Assembly (NCBI RefSeq): GCF_018842675.1 | Contig: NZ_JAGTWO010000004.1 | Coordinates: 2,170,001-2,234,000 of the forward strand | Reading direction: 5' to 3' | Origin: Candidatus Pantoea bituminis | GTDB taxonomy: Bacteria; Pseudomonadota; Gammaproteobacteria; Enterobacterales; Enterobacteriaceae | DNA length: 64,000 nt | In this document: positions 1 to 9,520 of the stretch, in pieces | Numbering within the stretch: position 1 is the first letter of the stretch | Layout of the letters: each line of letters opens with the position of its first letter | Translations under genes and position numbers: made by a program | The notes under the pieces: generated by a model | What the model was told of the DNA's origin: nothing | The model's database searches: none | What the model saw: the letters and a program-made list of their open reading frames with translations, nothing else

Positions 1-747
1 CAACTGCGACGCCACCACTAACCCCACCAGACCCGCGCACAAGCCAGAGAAGGCGTAGACAAAAACTTTTACTTTGATGATAGGTACGCCAGCCAGGCGC
101 GCCGCTCCTTCATTACCGCCGGTGGCGTAGATGTAACGCCCAAGCGGCGTTTTACGGGTTAAGTAGAGGCCCAACAGCAAAAAGCCGAGCATTAACCAGA
201 TCGGGATATAGACGCCCAGTAGCGTGCCCGAGCCGAGGAACGCAAAACCGGTATTACCCAGTTGCGGCAGACCGACCAGGTTGGCGTAAGTGCTACCGTC
301 GTTGAACAGCAGCGCCGCGCCGCGTGCGATATACATCATGCCGAGCGTACAAATGAAGGGAGCAACACCCAGCCGGGTGATCACTGCCCCGTTGATCAAT
401 CCCACCAGCACGCCAAAAATCGCCACCACAAGAATCACTTCGGGCACGTTGAGGAACAGCGTATTACCGCCCCAAAGCGGCACGCCGTTGGTGAGCAGCG
501 CACCCGCCACCATGCCGCAAATCCCGGCTACCGCGCCCACGGATAAATCAATGCCGCCGGTCAAAATCACCAGCGTCATGCCAATTGCCAGTAAACCGGT
601 GATGGCGACATGTTGAGTCATGATCAGCAGGTTGGACGTCGTCAGAAAATTCGGCACCATTACGCTGAAAAAGCCCACCACAATCAGTAACGCGATGAAG
701 GTTCGCGCCTTGAGGAGATACATATAGAGCAAATATTTTTGATTCAT
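1..747 (-). CDS. Sugar ABC transporter permease (RbsC family), partial
   Basis: This is an inner-membrane permease of the ribose/xylose/AI-2 type ABC importers. The reading frame is open from an ATG at 747 to the window edge, giving 249 N-terminal codons of a protein usually about 320-340 residues long, so the C-terminus is missing. The translation begins MNQKYLLYMYLLKARTF and continues with hydrophobic segments. It contains the family stretch TGGIDLSVGAVAG and, later, GNEGAARLAGVP, both typical of RbsC-like proteins. It follows the ATPase gene by 17 bases and is the last visible gene of the minus-strand operon starting with the SDR gene at 4758. The substrate cannot be read from the permease; the operon content suggests a sugar or polyol. 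Confidence 0.9.
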   Translation of the reverse strand, partial: MNQKYLLYMYLLKARTFIALLIVVGFFSVMVPNFLTTSNLLIMTQHVAITGLLAIGMTLVILTGGIDLSVGAVAGICGMVAGALLTNGVPLWGGNTLFLNVPEVILVVAIFGVLVGLINGAVITRLGVAPFICTLGMMYIARGAALLFNDGSTYANLVGLPQLGNTGFAFLGSGTLLGVYIPIWLMLGFLLLGLYLTRKTPLGRYIYATGGNEGAARLAGVPIIKVKVFVYAFSGLCAGLVGLVVASQL

Positions 748-764
748 GAAATTCTCCAGCAACC

Positions 765-2296
765 TTAAGCTTGCGGTGTCGACGCGCTGATCAGTTTTTC
801 TCGTGTCGCTTCAGCGCGCGGCAGATCGGCGGTAATGCGTCCATCCGCCATGACTAAAATGCGGTCGGCCAGCGCCATCACCTCGTCCAGTTCGGATGAG
901 GAAAACATCACCGCCAGCCCCTGCTGTGCCAGGTTGCCAATCAGGTGATAGACATCGGTTTTTGCGCCAACATCAATACCGCGCGTGGGTTCATCCAACA
1001 GCACCACTTTCGGCCCGGTCATCAATGCCTTGCCCAGCACCACTTTCTGCTGGTTACCGCCGCTTAATGAGGTGATCGGCAGCTCGGCATCGCTGACTTT
1101 GATCGCCAGATGCCCAATCATTTCATTAACGCGCTGATTCTCTTTACCGGGATTAAGCATTCGCAGCGCACGGCGAAAGCCACGCAGGCTGAGATCGGAG
1201 AGCGTCATATTGGCGGTGATCGACATCAGCTGCACTACGCCTTCGGCTTGGCGATCTTCCGGCACCAGTGCGATGCCGCGTTTGAGCCGCTGCTGGAAAT
1301 TACGCTTCGCCAGATTTTCACCGTTAAGCAACACACTGCCCGACTGACAATGCATCAAGCCAATCAGCCCTTTAAACAGTTCGGTGCGTCCTGCGCCCAG
1401 CAAACCGTAAATGCCGATCACTTCCCTTTTCGTAGCGAAAAAGTGACGTCATTGAGCTTGTATCCGCCGTTTTGATGCAGCGCGGTCAAGCCTTCTACCT
1501 GCAAGATCGTGTCACCTTGCGCCGCCGCGTGATAATCGAAGTGCTTTTTCTTGTCGCCTACCATTTGCTCAATGATCCACGGCACGCTGGCATCACGCAC
1601 TTCGCGCTCACTGATAAAGCGCCCATCGCGGAAAATTGTGATGTGATCGCCAATTTCCATCAGCTCTTCGAGCCGGTGAGAAATGTAGATAATAGTGACG
1701 CCACGTCGTTTGAGCTGTTCAATGACGTTAAACAGCACCCTGACTTCCGACTGGCTCAGCGCGCTGGTCGGTTCATCCATGATCAGCACGCGGGTGTCTT
1801 TCGATAGCGCACGTGCAATTTCTACCAGCTGTTGATGACCAATGCCGAGTTCACCTAGCGCCGCATAGGGATCGACGTCCAGCTCCAGCCGCTCCAGCAG
1901 CGTTTTTGCCAGCGCATATTGATACTTTTCATTGATCACGCCGCGCTGAAAAAACTCATTGGCAATGAAGATGTTATCCATCACATTCATGTTAGGAAAC
2001 AGGTTCAGCTCCTGAAAAATTATGCTGATCCCGCACTTCTCTGCTTGCTGCGTTGAGGTCAGCGACACCGGTTTTCCCTCCAGTAAAATCTCGCCTGATG
2101 ACGGCGTCTCAACGCCCGCCAGCATTTTCATCATGGTGGATTTGCCTGCGCCGTTTTCGCCTATCAGCACGTTCACTTTGTTGCGATACACGCGGTAATT
2201 GACCTGATCGAGCGCCGTTACGCCAGGATAAACCCGCGAGACATTGCGCGTTTCAATGATCACATCGGTAGCCTGTTGCGATTGAGGATTTTGCAT
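765..2296 (-). CDS. Sugar ABC transporter ATP-binding protein (RbsA/MglA family), frameshifted in this sequence
   Basis: This is the tandem two-domain ATPase of a sugar importer. The N-terminal half (start 2296) has Walker A GENGAGKS, a degenerate signature LGIGHQQLVE and Walker B VLIMDEPTSAL. The C-terminal half has ITSLSGGNQQKV and VVLLDEPTRGIDVGA, the usual RbsA arrangement in which the second Walker A is degenerate (GLLGAGRTEL). The total is about 510 residues, normal for the family. The frame breaks near 1424-1426: the protein reads FSLRKGK-stop where relatives read LRKGEVIGIYG. Adding one base to the C3 run restores the frame, so I treat the break as a probable homopolymer undercall rather than decay. 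It lies between the DUF2291 lipoprotein and permease genes. Confidence 0.9.
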
Positions 2297-2305
2297 ATGC
2301 CCTCC

Positions 2306-2916
2306 TTACTGCCGCGTGATTTGCGCTGGCGTGATATCCGGCAGTTTCTGCGGAATGTCCCAGGCACTAAATACGCCCGCCACCGTGATTTTGTCGCCCA
2401 CTTTTGGCTTGAACTGCTGCATTAATGTGGAAGCCTGCTGATTGATCGCCCGGCCATAATCGCCAAACATCACCTGATCGTTGAAGTCCTGATAGCTGGC
2501 CCCTTTATATGCATCGCGCAGTGCAGTGCCGCGAATGATTGGCCCAACCTGAATTGTGACACTGTCACCTGAAATGTCTTTAACCGTCATCTTTCCACTG
2601 CGAGAAGTGGTGTTAACTGCGGTGACATCACCGCTGACACTCACGCTGAATACGCAGGGATTCTCTTCCTGGCTGCGATAACCGTAGGTTTTACAGGCAC
2701 TGTCAAAATCGGGAGCCGACTGCAAAGACTTCATCAACTCAGCCAGCGGTTTCGCTTCACCTGCGACCTGCGGCACCAGTTTTTGCTGCCAGGTTTGCGC
2801 AATATTCGTCATGTTTGGATTGGGGGATTTTTCAGATCAGCCAGCTCCTGCTGCGACACAATACGGCAACCACCGAGCACAACTGCTATCAGCATCAGCC
2901 AGAGTCGTTTATCCAT
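2306..2916 (-). CDS. DUF2291 family lipoprotein, frameshifted in this sequence
   Basis: This is a predicted periplasmic lipoprotein that often accompanies polyol and sugar ABC importers; its biochemical role is unknown to me. An ATG at 2916 gives MDKRLWLMLIAVVLGGC, a lipoprotein signal peptide with its cysteine. The frame then stops, while the remainder continues from 2812 in another frame as a 168-residue soluble domain. One extra base in the G5 run at 2822-2826 joins the two as DLKNPPNPNMTNIAQTW, giving about 203 residues. The body resembles the DUF2291 family (for example VGPIIRGTALRDA and GDKITVAGVFSAWD). It lies between the binding-protein and ATPase genes in the same operon. Confidence 0.78.
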
Positions 2917-2930
2917 CTCATTCTCCCTGG

Positions 2931-2948
2931 CGCCCGTTTCCACGGGCG
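2931..2948 (-). promoter_or_regulatory. Intercistronic stem-loop after the binding-protein gene
   Basis: A perfect 7-bp stem (CGCCCGT / ACGGGCG) with a 4-base loop lies 14 bases beyond the stop of the binding-protein gene and before the lipoprotein gene. It lacks a T-run, so it is not a full terminator. Such hairpins behind binding-protein genes commonly stabilise the upstream message and lower expression of the membrane components; that role here is inference. Confidence 0.5.
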
Positions 2949-2961
2949 CGGCGGCGGTTAA

Positions 2962-3897
2962 TTACGACTTATAATTAAAGTCCTGCACACCTTTGGCATT
3001 TTCTGGCGTGATCAAAATGCCGCGGAACATCACCCGCTGTTTGGCCGGTTTGATCCCTTTCTGGATGAAGTTGTCGATATCGGTGACGCCCTGCGCGGCA
3101 ATCGCCTGCGCCTGAAGCATGACGGTGGCTTTCAGCGTTCCTGCAGTTACCGCGTCGCGCTCATCGTTGCTACCGTCAATGCCCACCACCGTGACGTCAT
3201 CGCGTCCTGCGGCTTTCAGCGCCGCAATCGCGCCCAGCGCCACGGGGCCGTTACCGCAAATTACGCCTTTTACATCGGGATGCGCCTGCAGAATGCTGTC
3301 CATGATACGCTTGCCATCAATCAAGGTGCCTTTAGCATCCTGACGCGCCACGCTTTGCATGTCGGGATATTGATCGAGTACCTGATGGAAGGATTTGGAA
3401 CGGGTTACGCAGTTGTTGTCGGCGAGATTACAGGTCAGTTCAGCGTACTTGCCCTTTTCTCCCATCTTCTCAACAAAGACGTTGGCAACATCGGAACCGG
3501 CCTGGAAATTGTTGTGGGTAATCTGCTCCAGCGCCACGTCATCAACCGGGATTTCACGGTTAATCAACACCACGGGAATACCGGCATCTTTGGCTTTTTT
3601 AATCGCCGCCACGCTGGCGGTGGAATCGGCGTTGTCCAGAATAATGCCCTGCACTTTTTTACCAATCGCGGCATCGATCAGTTCGCTTTGCTTCTTCACA
3701 TCTTCACCGTGAGACAGCACGGAGGTTTTGTATCCAAGTTCTTGCGCTTTGAGGTTGGCGCCTTTGGCTTCCGAGGCGTAATAAGGATTATCGAGCGAGT
3801 TAACCAGAATCATGATGGTGCCTTTCTCTGCAGCAAATGCCGCGTGAGAGATCAGGCAGGCCGCCATTGCAGTGCACAGCAAAGTACGTTTTTTCAT
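2962..3897 (-). CDS. Periplasmic sugar-binding protein of ABC transporter (RbsB family)
   Basis: This 311-residue protein has a clear Sec signal peptide, MKKRTLLCTAMAACLISHAAFA, and a mature part of the type-1 periplasmic binding protein fold. Family stretches are GTIMILVNSLDNPYYASEAKG at the start of the mature domain, QGIILDNADSTASVAAIKKA, GIPVVLINREI and VVGIDGSNDERDAV. It captures the substrate in the periplasm for the downstream ATPase and permease. It is the second gene of the operon, after the SDR dehydrogenase. The length is normal and the frame intact. The ligand is not identifiable from sequence; the linked DUF2291 protein and polyol-type dehydrogenase point to a sugar alcohol or pentose (inference). 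Confidence 0.92.
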   Translation of the reverse strand: MKKRTLLCTAMAACLISHAAFAAEKGTIMILVNSLDNPYYASEAKGANLKAQELGYKTSVLSHGEDVKKQSELIDAAIGKKVQGIILDNADSTASVAAIKKAKDAGIPVVLINREIPVDDVALEQITHNNFQAGSDVANVFVEKMGEKGKYAELTCNLADNNCVTRSKSFHQVLDQYPDMQSVARQDAKGTLIDGKRIMDSILQAHPDVKGVICGNGPVALGAIAALKAAGRDDVTVVGIDGSNDERDAVTAGTLKATVMLQAQAIAAQGVTDIDNFIQKGIKPAKQRVMFRGILITPENAKGVQDFNYKS

Positions 3898-3960
3898 GGT
3901 GATGTTCTCTCTATTTATCGTTATCGCAGGGTGTTTTGTTTCTCTGGAATTGGCACAGCA

Positions 3961-4758
3961 TTACCAAATGGTGAAACCGCCATCGATCATCAGATCGGCG
4001 CCGGTGATCATGTCGCTGCCGTTGCTGGCAAAAAACAGCACGGCGGCGGCGATTTCGTCGGTGTAGGCAAAACGGCCCAGTGGGATAAGTTTTTTCATTT
4101 GCTCGCCTTTTTCACCGCGCCAGGCTTTCTCACCCATCGGGGTTAATACCACCGTGGGCGAGAGCGTGTTGACGTTAATACGATGCGGCGCAAATTCTTT
4201 CGCCATGACCTTGGTCATGCCAAGCAAGCCCGCTTTTGCCGAGGTGTAAGCTACGTGATTATCGATAGCGATTGAGGCTGCCTGAGAGGCGATATTGATG
4301 ATTTTGCCGCCGTTGCCCGCCTTAACCATACGTTTACCCACCGCTTGTGAGCAGAGAAATGGCCCGGTGAGATTGACGGCAATCTGCTTCTGCCACTCGG
4401 CAAAATCAGTCTCCAGTACCGGTTGCAGCATCACGTAACCGGCGCAATTCACCAGAATATCGATATGACCGTAATGTGCTTCAACCTGATCAAAAGCCTG
4501 TTCAACCGAAGCAGGATCGGTGACGTCACAGCAGACAAACTGCACGCTTTCTGCTGCAAACCCGACACTGAGGCTGCTGACTTTCTCCGCTTCAAACGGC
4601 GGATAGAGCAGCGCCAGACGTGCGCCCTTTTCCAGCAGCATGGCGTTGCTCGCCATGGCAATACCGCCGAGTCCGCCGGTCACCACCGCGACTTTGCCGC
4701 TGAGATCTTGCGCCGTGTCCACGCCATAGCGCAGATTTACGTCATATTCACCGCTCAT
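3961..4758 (-). CDS. SDR family NAD(P)-dependent oxidoreductase (polyol/threitol dehydrogenase-like)
   Basis: This is a 265-residue classical short-chain dehydrogenase. The cofactor-binding motif is VTGGLGGIAMA (a TGxxxGxG variant near residues 27-35). The structural NAG-type motif is LVNCAGYV, in which Cys replaces the usual Asn-adjacent residue. The catalytic Ser and YxxxK are seen in IASQAASIAIDNHVAYTSAKAG. The C-terminus ends with the family pattern ITGADLMIDGGFTIW. The protein resembles D-threitol dehydrogenase and gluconate 5-dehydrogenase type enzymes. It is the first gene of the transporter operon and faces the DeoR regulator across a 350-bp promoter region, so it probably oxidises the imported polyol in the cytoplasm (inference). 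Confidence 0.88.
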   Translation of the reverse strand: MSGEYDVNLRYGVDTAQDLSGKVAVVTGGLGGIAMASNAMLLEKGARLALLYPPFEAEKVSSLSVGFAAESVQFVCCDVTDPASVEQAFDQVEAHYGHIDILVNCAGYVMLQPVLETDFAEWQKQIAVNLTGPFLCSQAVGKRMVKAGNGGKIINIASQAASIAIDNHVAYTSAKAGLLGMTKVMAKEFAPHRINVNTLSPTVVLTPMGEKAWRGEKGEQMKKLIPLGRFAYTDEIAAAVLFFASNGSDMITGADLMIDGGFTIW

Positions 4759-4803
4759 TCGTTACACTCCTTCAGGGTTTAACTTTCTCAATCGCAAATC
4801 ATC

Positions 4804-4819
4804 ATTTTCGAACAAAAAT
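4804..4819. promoter_or_regulatory. Candidate DeoR-family operator, SDR side
   Basis: The sequence ATTTTCGAACAAAAAT is an imperfect inverted repeat 45 bases upstream of the SDR start. It matches the reverse complement of the palindrome at 4989-5004 at 15 of 16 positions. Two near-identical palindromes in one divergent promoter region, one near each gene, suggest binding sites for the neighbouring DeoR-type repressor. Confidence 0.55.
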
Positions 4820-4901
4820 ATATGCTATCGAATTGAAAGGATGTGTGGGTGAGATCAAATTTCATACAACTCGGCGAGAGATATTCATTATCTTATTGAA
4901 A

Positions 4902-4923
4902 AGACGTGATGTGCATTACAAAC
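4902..4923. promoter_or_regulatory. Candidate CRP-binding site
   Basis: The core CGTGA-TGTGCA-TTACA keeps 4 of 5 bases in each half of the CRP consensus TGTGA-N6-TCACA with correct spacing. Location in the divergent control region of a carbon-utilisation operon fits catabolite control. It was judged by eye only. Confidence 0.4.
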
Positions 4924-4988
4924 AGAAAAAATCGCATGGATAAAGATGCTGAACCCAATGTGAAGATTCAATAACCTGTTTATTGTTT

Positions 4989-5004
4989 ATTTTCGTTCGA
5001 AAAT
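4989..5004. promoter_or_regulatory. Candidate DeoR-family operator, regulator side
   Basis: ATTTTCGTTCGAAAAT is a perfect 7-2-7 palindrome, about 107 bases before the chosen start of the regulator gene. It is the partner of the near-identical site at 4804-4819, about 185 bp away, a spacing that would allow looping and autoregulation (inference). Confidence 0.58.
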
Positions 5005-5110
5005 CATTGACCGTTTTCATCATCTCGCATTCGCAAAAATGGCGCGGTAGACTCAGCATCAGGTCCACGTTCGCCTACACCTAACGCGATTGGAAAAGGG
5101 AGCATTTCGA

Positions 5111-5923
5111 TTGAAAAGCAAAAGTGAGCAGTTGGCTGATATGCAGCAACGCCGCGAAAAGATTCTGGAAATGATCCGTGAGGATGGCACGGTCACTGTC
5201 AAAGCGTTGACTGAAACCTTTGGCTTAACGGAAGCCACGTTACGTACCGATCTGCGGATGCTGCAAAAACAAGGTTTTGTACAGCGTTACCACGGTGGCG
5301 CAACATTAATGACCGGAAAACAGAATACCGGCGCGCTGCTGCTGGAGCGGCAAACACATCTTGAAGAGAAAGAAGCGATAGGACGTTTAGCCGCGCAGCA
5401 TATCGAAAATGGCGACACAGTGATTTTCGATTCGGGTACCACTACCACCGCCATTGCCGAAGCGATCAGCCATATTCGCCGTTTATCGGTGGTCACAACC
5501 GCCGTGAACATTGCGCTGAAACTGGGTGGCGAGCCGGGAATAAATATCTTGTTAACAGGCGGGACGTTTAAATTTCCAACATTGTCGACATCTGGCGAAA
5601 AAGCGGCAAACTTCTTCGAAAATGTATTGGCAGAGAAGCTGTTTCTGGCAACCGCCTGTATTTCACCGCGCCTCGGTTTGAGCTTTCCCAGCGAAACCGA
5701 CATCAAAGTTAAAATGGCGATGATCAACTCGGCCAACACGGTTTATGTGGTCGCCGATTCCAGCAAGATCGATAAGGTGTCGATGTTTGCGCTGCCGTGT
5801 GACTGGAGCAAAATTCACTGCCTGATTACCGACAACGGTATTTCTTCAGCACAGGTTGATGCATTCGAAGCGTTGGGCGTGAGGGTGTTGGTTGCGCCGT
5901 TGCCGTTGAGGCGGGCGATGTGA
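5111..5923 (+). CDS. DeoR/GlpR family transcriptional regulator
   Basis: This is a sugar-responsive repressor. The N-terminal helix-turn-helix reads RREKILEMIREDGTVTVKAL...TLRTDLRMLQKQGFVQRYHGGA, the DeoR signature. The C-terminal DeoRC sensor domain has IGRLAAQHIENGDTVIFDSGTT and a late VVADSSKID. I chose TTG at 5111 because AAGGGAG lies 8 bases upstream, giving MKSKSEQLADMQQRR, about 270 residues. An in-frame TTG at 5090 would add seven residues but lies before that Shine-Dalgarno sequence. It is divergent from the SDR-ABC operon and probably controls it through the paired palindromes between them. Confidence 0.9.
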   Translation: MKSKSEQLADMQQRREKILEMIREDGTVTVKALTETFGLTEATLRTDLRMLQKQGFVQRYHGGATLMTGKQNTGALLLERQTHLEEKEAIGRLAAQHIENGDTVIFDSGTTTTAIAEAISHIRRLSVVTTAVNIALKLGGEPGINILLTGGTFKFPTLSTSGEKAANFFENVLAEKLFLATACISPRLGLSFPSETDIKVKMAMINSANTVYVVADSSKIDKVSMFALPCDWSKIHCLITDNGISSAQVDAFEALGVRVLVAPLPLRRAM

Positions 5924-6011
5924 GTCCGTTTTAAACGCGCCGTAAAAAAACAGGGTGTCGTTCAGTTGGGAATAAAGGGCGATTGCGTAAAGACGCCGTC
6001 AATACCTCGCT

Positions 6012-6052
6012 GTAGGCGCATCCGCCGCAGCCCTGCGTCGGATGCGCCCTAC
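6012..6052. repeat. REP-like palindromic element
   Basis: The 41-bp imperfect palindrome starts GTAGGCGCATCCG and ends CGGATGCGCCCTAC, with one bulged base and a GC-rich inner stem. It resembles enterobacterial repetitive extragenic palindromes and lies between the convergent ends of the DeoR gene and cobA, a typical REP location. Only one copy is recognised in the window. Confidence 0.6.
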
Positions 6053-6093
6053 TTGACTCACGCACGCCAGATAAAGTCATATCAGTAATTTAT

Positions 6094-6911
6094 CTACACC
6101 TGTTTTATAGATTCATCTTTAGCAATCTTTAAATCAGCACGGTAATAACGCACCACATCACCAATCATCAGCAACGACGGTGAAACCGGCTTTTCATTTT
6201 CAACCGTTTGCGCTAACGCCTTCAATGTCGTGATCAACACGCGCTGCTCGGGTCGCGTCCCATTTTCGATGATGGCTACTGGCGTATCCGCATCGCGCCC
6301 TTGAGCCAACAGCTGCGCACTGATTGAGGCACTCCAGCTCAATCCCATATAAAACACTAACGTCTGATTCGCAGCGGCCAACGATGCATCATTCAGTTGC
6401 GGTTCACCGCTGCGCCCGTGTCCGGTAATCAGTCGCAGCGATTGCGCACAATCGCGATGCGTCAGGGAATTCCGCTGGCGGCGGCGCAACCCACCGCCGC
6501 CGTGATACCGGGTACCACCTCACACACAATACCGGCTTGTTGCAGGCTCACCATCTCTTCACCGCCACGCCCAAAAATAAAGGGATCGCCGCCTTTTAGC
6601 CGCACCACGTTGCGTCCACTCAGCGCTAAATCCACCAGCAGCTGATTGATTTGCGACTGCTTTAACCCGTGATAACCAGGCCGCTTACCCACATCAATAC
6701 ACAAGGCGCTGTCGGGCACTTCCGCCATCACCGCCTCGCTCACCAATCGGTCATACACCACCACTTCCGCTTGTTGTAACAACCGTAACGCTTTTACCGT
6801 GAGCAGCTCAACATCACCGGGACCCGCGCCCACTAACCAAACACGTCCATGTTCCGAAGCTTCGCCATTGGGCGTCAGCAGTTTATCCAATGCATCAATA
6901 GCAAGCGTCAT
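6094..6911 (-). CDS. cobA: Uroporphyrinogen-III C-methyltransferase, frameshifted in this sequence
   Basis: This SAM-dependent enzyme makes precorrin-2 for siroheme, the prosthetic group of the nitrite reductase encoded upstream. It corresponds to the C-terminal CysG domain alone, about 272 residues. Seen motifs are [37 protein letters not shown] and [17 protein letters not shown]. The start ATG at 6911 overlaps the nasA stop (ATGA) and has an AGGAG upstream. The frame breaks at the G3 run 6465-6467: GIP-stop should continue as [13 protein letters not shown]. One added base restores it, so I consider this a homopolymer undercall. It is the last gene of the nas operon. Confidence 0.9.
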
Positions 6912-9520
6912 GATTCCTCCGTCACGCATGATGACAGCAGTTGTTTTAGCTCCGGGATGCAGGAGCCACAATTTGTTCCGCACTTGAGTTTGGCGCCCAG
7001 CGCCTGTGTGCTACGGCAGCCTTGGGCCACCGCATTTAAAATGGTTTGTTCGCCTACGCTAAAGCAGCTGCAAATAATGCGGCCCGCCACGTCACCTTGC
7101 GCAGCTTGCCCCGCCAGTAGCGAATGACGATCGATGGCACGCGTTGGCGCAGCCTGAAAAGCCGCAGTAATGAAAGCGTGATCGAGGTGCGGTAAGCGAG
7201 AAGCGGCATAAAACGCCAGCTGTAACGCACCGTTGCGCCACGCCAGTAGCCGATAATCCTGGCCGCCTTCAGCAACCTGCACCTGCATTGAAGTCAAATC
7301 CGTGTGTGAAGCGAGCCAGTTTGATGCAGAACCTTCTCCGCCCAATACAAAACGCTGCGCGCCCTGTTGTGGCGCACGCGCCCAATAGCGAAGATTTTTC
7401 GGCGCTTGATCGCTGCGTTGCCATAGCCAACCTTGCCAATCTACGCGCAGCGGTTGAATACGCACCGCCGTCTGCTTTAAGGCGGGTTGCCCCGATGCCG
7501 GGCAGCAGAGCGCGGCTACCAACATGTCTACATTGCTTTGCTGGCTGAACTGGCGGTTCCAGTGCATCGGCACGAAAAGTTCGCCGCGTCGAAGTCCGCT
7601 GTCGTGGGTAACGCGTGCGGTGATCCAGCCGTGAACCGATTGCACGCGCGCCAGTGTTTCTGCAGGTAAGCCATACGCAATGGCATCTTGAGGATGCAGC
7701 GCGACAAAAGGCTCATCGCAGTGTTGCATCAGACGCGGCACTGCCCCGGTACGCGTCATGGTATGCCACTGATCGCGCACGCGACCGGTGTTCATTAACA
7801 GCGGATAACCTCTATTAACAGAGACTGTTTTTGTCTCTGCGAACGGCAGCAAACGCGCTTTCCCGTCAGGATGAAAGAAGCGACGATCGCTGAATAAACG
7901 TGCGCAACCATCAGGATGCTGTGCATTAACCGGCCATTGAATCGGACGCAATTTATCCCAGCCGTCGTCACTTAACTGCGCCAGCCCGCTGATATCAAAG
8001 GCGCGCTGTCCGTGGTTTTCAAAGCCGGAAAGTGCAGCGTGTTCGCGGAAGATCTGCGCCGGATGGGTCCAGCCAAAGGCGGCGGCGAAACCCAAACGCT
8101 GCGCCACTTGCGCCAGCAGCCACCAATCGGGTTTGGCATCACCAGGCGCAGCCGCAAACGCGCGCTGACGGGAGATGCGGCGCTCGGAGTTGGTTACTGT
8201 GCCATTTTTTCACCCCACCCCAGCGCGGGCAATAAAATGTCAGCGAAGGCGCTGGTATCGGTTTGCGCTAATACATCGGAAACAATCACCAACGGACATT
8301 TTGCCAGCGCCTGCGCAATGCGATTGCCTTCTGGCATCGACACCGCTGGATTAGTGCCCATAATCCACACCGCTTTTACGTCACCCCGCTCAATAGCGTC
8401 GAACAGCTTTACCGCCGTCAAACCAGGCTGACGCGCTATGGTTGGGCTTTGCCAAAAGCGTTGCAAACGATCGCAATCGGCATCATTAAAATTCATATGG
8501 GCCGCGAGTTGATTCGCCAGTCCCCCACTTCACGTCCCCCATCGCGTTGGGCTGACCCGTAAGTGAAAACGGCCCGCTGCCCGGCAAACCTACTTTTCCG
8601 CTGAGCAAATGTGCATTGATAATGGCGTTGTTATTGTCGCTGCCGCTGACGGATTGGTTAACACCCATGCACCACAAGGTCAGCACGCGTTGCGATGAGG
8701 TAAACAGCTGCCAGAAAGCAGTAACCTGTTCCGGTTCAAGATCGCAGTGCGCAGCAACCCGAGCAAGATCCCATTCGCGCGCCGCGAGCAGCGCCGGTTC
8801 CACATCGGCCAAGTGCGCGAGCATGCGGGTATCTATGCCATTGTTTTCTACCAACCAGTTCAGCAAACCGGCAAACAAAACGCTGTCGCTACCAGGACGT
8901 AATGCCAAATGCAGATCGGCAAGATCGCAGGTTGCGGTGCGTCGTGGATCGATCACTATCACCTGCATTTCTGGTCGCTGCTGTTTGGCCTTGACCAGCC
9001 GCTGATACGCAACCGGATGTGCCCATGCTGCGTTTGATCCTACCAGGATCACGACATCCGCGCGTTCAAAATCCTCATAGCAACACGGCACTGCATCGGC
9101 ACCGAACGCGCGTTTATAGCCTACAACAGCCGATGCCATGCAGAGCCGCGAATTGGTATCGATATTGGCGGCCCCGATGAACCCTTTCATCAGCTTATTG
9201 GCGACGTAATAATCTTCTGTCAACAACTGGCCCGAGCCGTAAAATGCCACGGCCTGCGGGCCATGTTGTTCAATGATCTCACGCAGCCCGTTCGCCGCAG
9301 CCTCCAGCGCCGCGTCCATGCTCACGCGTTGCTGATTGATCTGCGGATAAAGCAATCTCCCGTCCTTTTTCAGGGTTTCACCCAGCGCGGCCCCTTTTAC
9401 ACACAGCCGACCAAAATTGGCTGGATGTTGGAGATCGCCCGCGACCTGCGCCTGTTCATCGCCCTGTGGCGTGACGCTAACGCCGCAGCCGACGCCGCAA
9501 TAAGGACAGGTGGTTTTCAT
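6908..9520 (-). CDS. nasA: Assimilatory nitrate reductase catalytic subunit, frameshifted in this sequence
   Basis: This molybdopterin enzyme reduces nitrate to nitrite in the cytoplasm. The N-terminus has the 4Fe-4S binding motif [12 protein letters not shown], and the middle has molybdopterin signatures such as [20 protein letters not shown]. The C-terminus carries a BFD-like [2Fe-2S] domain ([13 protein letters not shown]...[12 protein letters not shown]). As read, it is split into three pieces. The breaks fall at the T6 run 8205-8210 and the C5 runs 8522-8526 and 8536-8540. Adding one base to each gives a continuous protein of about 871 residues, close to Klebsiella NasA. The start overlaps the nasB stop and the end overlaps cobA, showing tight coupling. 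Confidence 0.92.

Noticed and set aside
290..616. Plus-strand frames over 262-616.
   Set aside because: They are shadows of the permease gene on the minus strand, which has continuous family-consistent translation.
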